Assembly (NCBI RefSeq): GCF_017654505.1
Contig: NC_054542.1
Span: 930,001-994,000 of the forward strand
Source: Polyodon spathula
Lineage: Eukaryota; Chordata; Actinopteri; Acipenseriformes; Polyodontidae
Reading direction: 5' to 3'
DNA length: 64,000 nucleotides
Under the pieces are notes generated by a model. It had not been told where the DNA came from and searched no databases. It saw only the letters and a program-made list of their open reading frames with translations. A program made the position numbers and the translations under genes. Numbering within the stretch: the stretch's first letter is position 1; each line of letters begins with the position of its first letter. This document shows, one piece after another, positions 62,098 to 64,000 of this stretch.

Positions 62098-63007
62098 TAA
62101 CTGTCATGTATGTTGATCTGGCCACTATGATGAATAACCTGATTTCTTTTTGTTTCTGTAGCACAGACTACCAAACTTGACAATCTACCATGAAAGGCTG
62201 GCACATAAAGATAAGGGACAGATTAATAAAGGTTATCCAAAGGTTGACTGTATGAGTGACATTCTGCATGACCCCCTCACTGACTGAATGGGAGACTCTG
62301 GAGAGGTTAAACTGGTGTTGAGATGAGACACAGGCAGCGTGTTTGGAGGAATAAAAAATAAAGGTGCAGAGTGCGATTATTGTAGTTTTTGTGAGATATT
62401 CTAAATAGATCCTTCCAAATCCTTCCAACAGTATACAACTAGCAGCTTCCTTTCCAAACCCTTCCAACAGTATACAACTAGCAAGAAACCTCAGTACTCA
62501 GAACAATACACTATCTGCTTCAACCTGCAACATGGAACACTGCATACAAAATCTCCAGTTGGATACATTTCAGAGACAGCAAATGTAATATATTTTTTGG
62601 AATGCCAGAGTAGCTTTTACCTGACAGAATATGGAGCACTGTCAAAGAAGCAGCTACTCCAGGATCCCAGCCAATCCCCAGTGACAGCATTAAAAGCCTG
62701 GATTCTTTTGTTTCCTCTGTCAGCAACCCACACCTTTGTACAAAAACAAAAGTAACACAATTTAGCTTTTCATTGCTTTAAATTAACAAAGGGTGTGGAA
62801 TATTTTCAATATCAAACCCAAAATTGACATTGACTTTTTTTCAAGTCCAATTTAAAATAAATGCTCTCTTAAATTTGGCAGTGTACTAGCATGCTAGATT
62901 TACATTGACGCTTACTCTTTCAAACGAATCCACAGCAACACTGTGAGGGATGTAGAACTGAGCTGGGCCTGTTCCCTTTTCTCCGTGCATCCAGACCACT
63001 TCTAAAT
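60060..63007 (-). CDS. NHLRC3: NHLRC3, NHL repeat-containing protein 3 (last three coding exons)
   Basis: NHLRC3 is a predicted secreted or granule protein built of NHL beta-propeller repeats; its biochemical role is little known. Three minus-strand exons are 63007-62916, 62733-62621 and 60291-60060, joined in phases 0 and 2 with AG/GT borders. They encode [30 protein letters not shown], then [30 protein letters not shown] and, in the last exon, [14 protein letters not shown] to [24 protein letters not shown] and the stop. NHL repeats show in the [12 protein letters not shown] and [14 protein letters not shown] strands. The 5' exons with the signal peptide are beyond position 64000. The intron before the last exon holds a Tc1 copy in sense orientation with the gene. 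Confidence 0.94.
60292..60543. other. NHLRC3 intron, left flank of Tc1 copy
   Basis: Ordinary intron sequence with no recognised feature. Confidence 0.6.
60544..60580. repeat. (CA)18 microsatellite
   Basis: Perfect AC/CA run directly abutting the left end of the Tc1 element. Confidence 0.97.
60580..62020 (-). mobile_element. Tc1-type transposon, family B copy 2, both ends present
   Basis: The ends are inverted: CAGTCAAAAGTTTGAGTACA at 60580 and TACTCAAACTTTTGACTGG up to TACTG at 62020. The left tip lacks about five bases present in the right tip (GTACC). Right of it begins (TA)36; left of it is (CA)18. It is the same family as copy 1 at 9551 and lies in the opposite orientation, inside an NHLRC3 intron. 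Confidence 0.9.
60746..61584 (-). pseudogene. Tc1-family transposase relic (family B copy 2)
   Basis: It starts MAKYAQLSK at 61584. DNA-binding helices and [16 protein letters not shown] linker are followed by [30 protein letters not shown] (first catalytic Asp kept), then a frame break, [13 protein letters not shown] (second Asp) and NYLAKKES. From there it jumps straight to [20 protein letters not shown]. The roughly 40-70 residue block with [14 protein letters not shown], holding the third acidic residue, is deleted. The C-terminus [15 protein letters not shown] is present. It is inactive. Confidence 0.88.
62021..62093. repeat. (TA)36 microsatellite
   Basis: Perfect TA run adjoining the Tc1 terminal repeat. 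Confidence 0.97.
62421..62485. repeat. 40-bp tandem duplication
   Basis: CCTTCCAACAGTATACAACT followed by AGCA occurs near 62421 and again near 62461. It lies in the NHLRC3 intron. Confidence 0.85.
62621..62733 (-). CDS. NHLRC3: NHLRC3 second-last coding exon
   Basis: It encodes [20 protein letters not shown] then [17 protein letters not shown], plus AG of Arg. The acceptor is TACAAAG and the donor is CAG|GTAAAA. It contains a complete NHL repeat core. Confidence 0.94.
62916..63007 (-). CDS. NHLRC3: NHLRC3 third-last coding exon
   Basis: The acceptor is TTGACAG and the donor is AGA|GTAAGC. Its first two bases complete a codon (probably Asp) from an upstream exon; 30 codons follow and it ends in phase 0. 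Confidence 0.93.
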
Positions 63008-63113
63008 CTGTCAATGAAGACAACAACTTTCAGATATTCATCCTATCCTGTGTCATTTCAACTGTTTTCTCGTGGCTCCTAAACATTCTATAAAAATCGC
63101 CACACCGTGCAAA

Positions 63114-63382
63114 AACTTTAAAGTCTGTTTCAAAGCTCTTTTCAAAATGTCCAACCTAGTGCAATGGGATTTTAGATCTGTCCTCTAAATCAATGCAGGA
63201 AAAGCGAGTAAAACAAACAAACAAACAAACAAAAAACATAACAAACTGTCTTTTCTATTCAATACCACATCATGAACCATAATTGCTGTGTTATCTGTTT
63301 GACAATGTGGGCAATAATCCTTACACTATCAGTGTACTAGAGCAGACATTTTGAAAAGAGCTTTAAAACAGACTTTAAAGTT
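63114..63382. repeat. Inverted repeat, 38-bp arms
   Basis: AACTTTAAAGTCTGTTTCAA continuing to AAAATGTC (63114-63151) is inverted at 63345-63382 with one mismatch. The arms bracket about 190 bp. The right arm overlaps the start of the interspersed repeat copy at 63358. Confidence 0.85.
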
Positions 63383-63513
63383 ACATGTAAAAAGTTGTCA
63401 GGATGTTAACAAATGAAAAGAAAAATTACAGGTACGTTATTTAAACAGTTGTAGGGCAACACGTGGGGACGTGCAACGCTATATTTTTCAGAACCCCGCT
63501 ACTTACTGTTTAG
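63358..63513. repeat. Interspersed repeat, copy 2 (first copy at 16511)
   Basis: Same block order as 16511-16690: CTTTAAAACAGACTTTAAAG, GTCAGGATGTTAACAAATG, TTTAAACAGTTGTAG, ACACGTGGGGACGTGCAACG and CCGCTACTTACTGTTTA. Confidence 0.7.
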
Positions 63514-64000
63514 CAATTCTGCAATGTTTTGAAAATCAATACACACCTTCACAATGGTGGGGGCACGAAACACACACAGTTACTGATTGTTATTACAAAG
63601 CATTTACCCAAAATGTGTTTGTATTTTACATTGTTTCTAGGTACTCCTCATAAAGGGCATCAAATAGTCTCTTTAATTAACTATTTTTAATAATCATGTT
63701 ATCCTCTTGCATGTCACACCCAGTAGGTCACCATGACTGTATATTTACATGTTGATACAAAGTTTAATCAAATTCAAACTGGTTCTGAAAACCTACCAAT
63801 TAGATGCCAAAACTCATTTGTCACAAGCTCCCCGTGACCTTGATTTTCGTGAACGTTTGTGAAGGAATGTCCATATCAAGTTCAATTACAATTGGAAGAA
63901 GTTTTTTAAGCAGATCTAGAAAAGTGTGACTCATGCATGAATGAACATTGTCAGGGGATATAACCCCAAGATAAAAGAATGACTGTACCTTTTGACAGCT

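Larger units (their letters stand above)
63008..64000. other. NHLRC3 intron or upstream, right edge
   Basis: Contains an inverted repeat (63114-63382), an (AAAC)n run (63207-63232) and repeat copy 63358-63513. I found no further NHLRC3 exon. Confidence 0.55.

Overview
The window is vertebrate nuclear DNA: AT-rich, intron-bearing and dense with transposons. The organism is probably a non-teleost ray-finned fish, with a sturgeon or paddlefish-like genome as my best guess. That guess rests on the mix of many Tc1-type elements, a CR1-type LINE ending in TTCTTATG octamers, L2-tailed elements, LTR fragments and long (TA)n tracts; no species can be read from the sequence itself. There are no operons and no prokaryotic features.

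Three host genes can be recognised, all incomplete here. (1) COG6, subunit 6 of the Golgi tethering COG complex, lies on the minus strand. Nine consecutive internal exons are visible between 2157 and 17779, every intron has AG/GT borders, and the codon phases link without a break. The 3' half lies beyond position 1 and the first exons are not visible. (2) LHFPL6, a four-helix membrane protein of the LHFPL family, lies on the plus strand. Its last two coding exons are at 29064-29162 and 30245-30363; the large first coding exon is absent. (3) NHLRC3, an NHL-repeat protein, lies on the minus strand. Its last three coding exons fall between 60060 and 63007 and the 5' part is beyond the right edge. 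The order and orientations COG6(-) LHFPL6(+) NHLRC3(-) mirror the human chr13 order NHLRC3(+) LHFPL6(-) COG6(+), so the block is ancient synteny.

Layout. 1-2021: LTR end, (TA)48 and a dead Tc1. 2157-17779: COG6 exons, with introns holding a TIR element (3811-4492), a solo LTR (7597-8274), a Tc1 copy (9551-10905), a tRNA-derived SINE (12432-12690), a fold-back repeat and another Tc1. 18579-19078: exactly 500 N, an assembly gap placed where the missing COG6 5' exons and LHFPL6 first coding exon are expected. 19079-29063: LHFPL6 intron or upstream DNA, with a 578-bp Tc1-derived miniature element. 30364-60059: a roughly 30-kb intergenic stretch with a 19-unit 33-bp minisatellite, a broken CR1 LINE, a pogo/Tigger relic and a Tc1. 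60060-64000: NHLRC3 exons, a second copy of the Tc1 family at 9551, and an inverted repeat.

I saw no CRISPR array, no rRNA gene, no functional tRNA gene and no convincing new biological system. The more unusual items are the two Tc1 siblings that lost complementary parts of their transposase, an intact-ended pogo relic with a surviving DDE fragment, an LTR with a triplicated TATA-box unit, and an interspersed repeat that abuts a COG6 splice donor.
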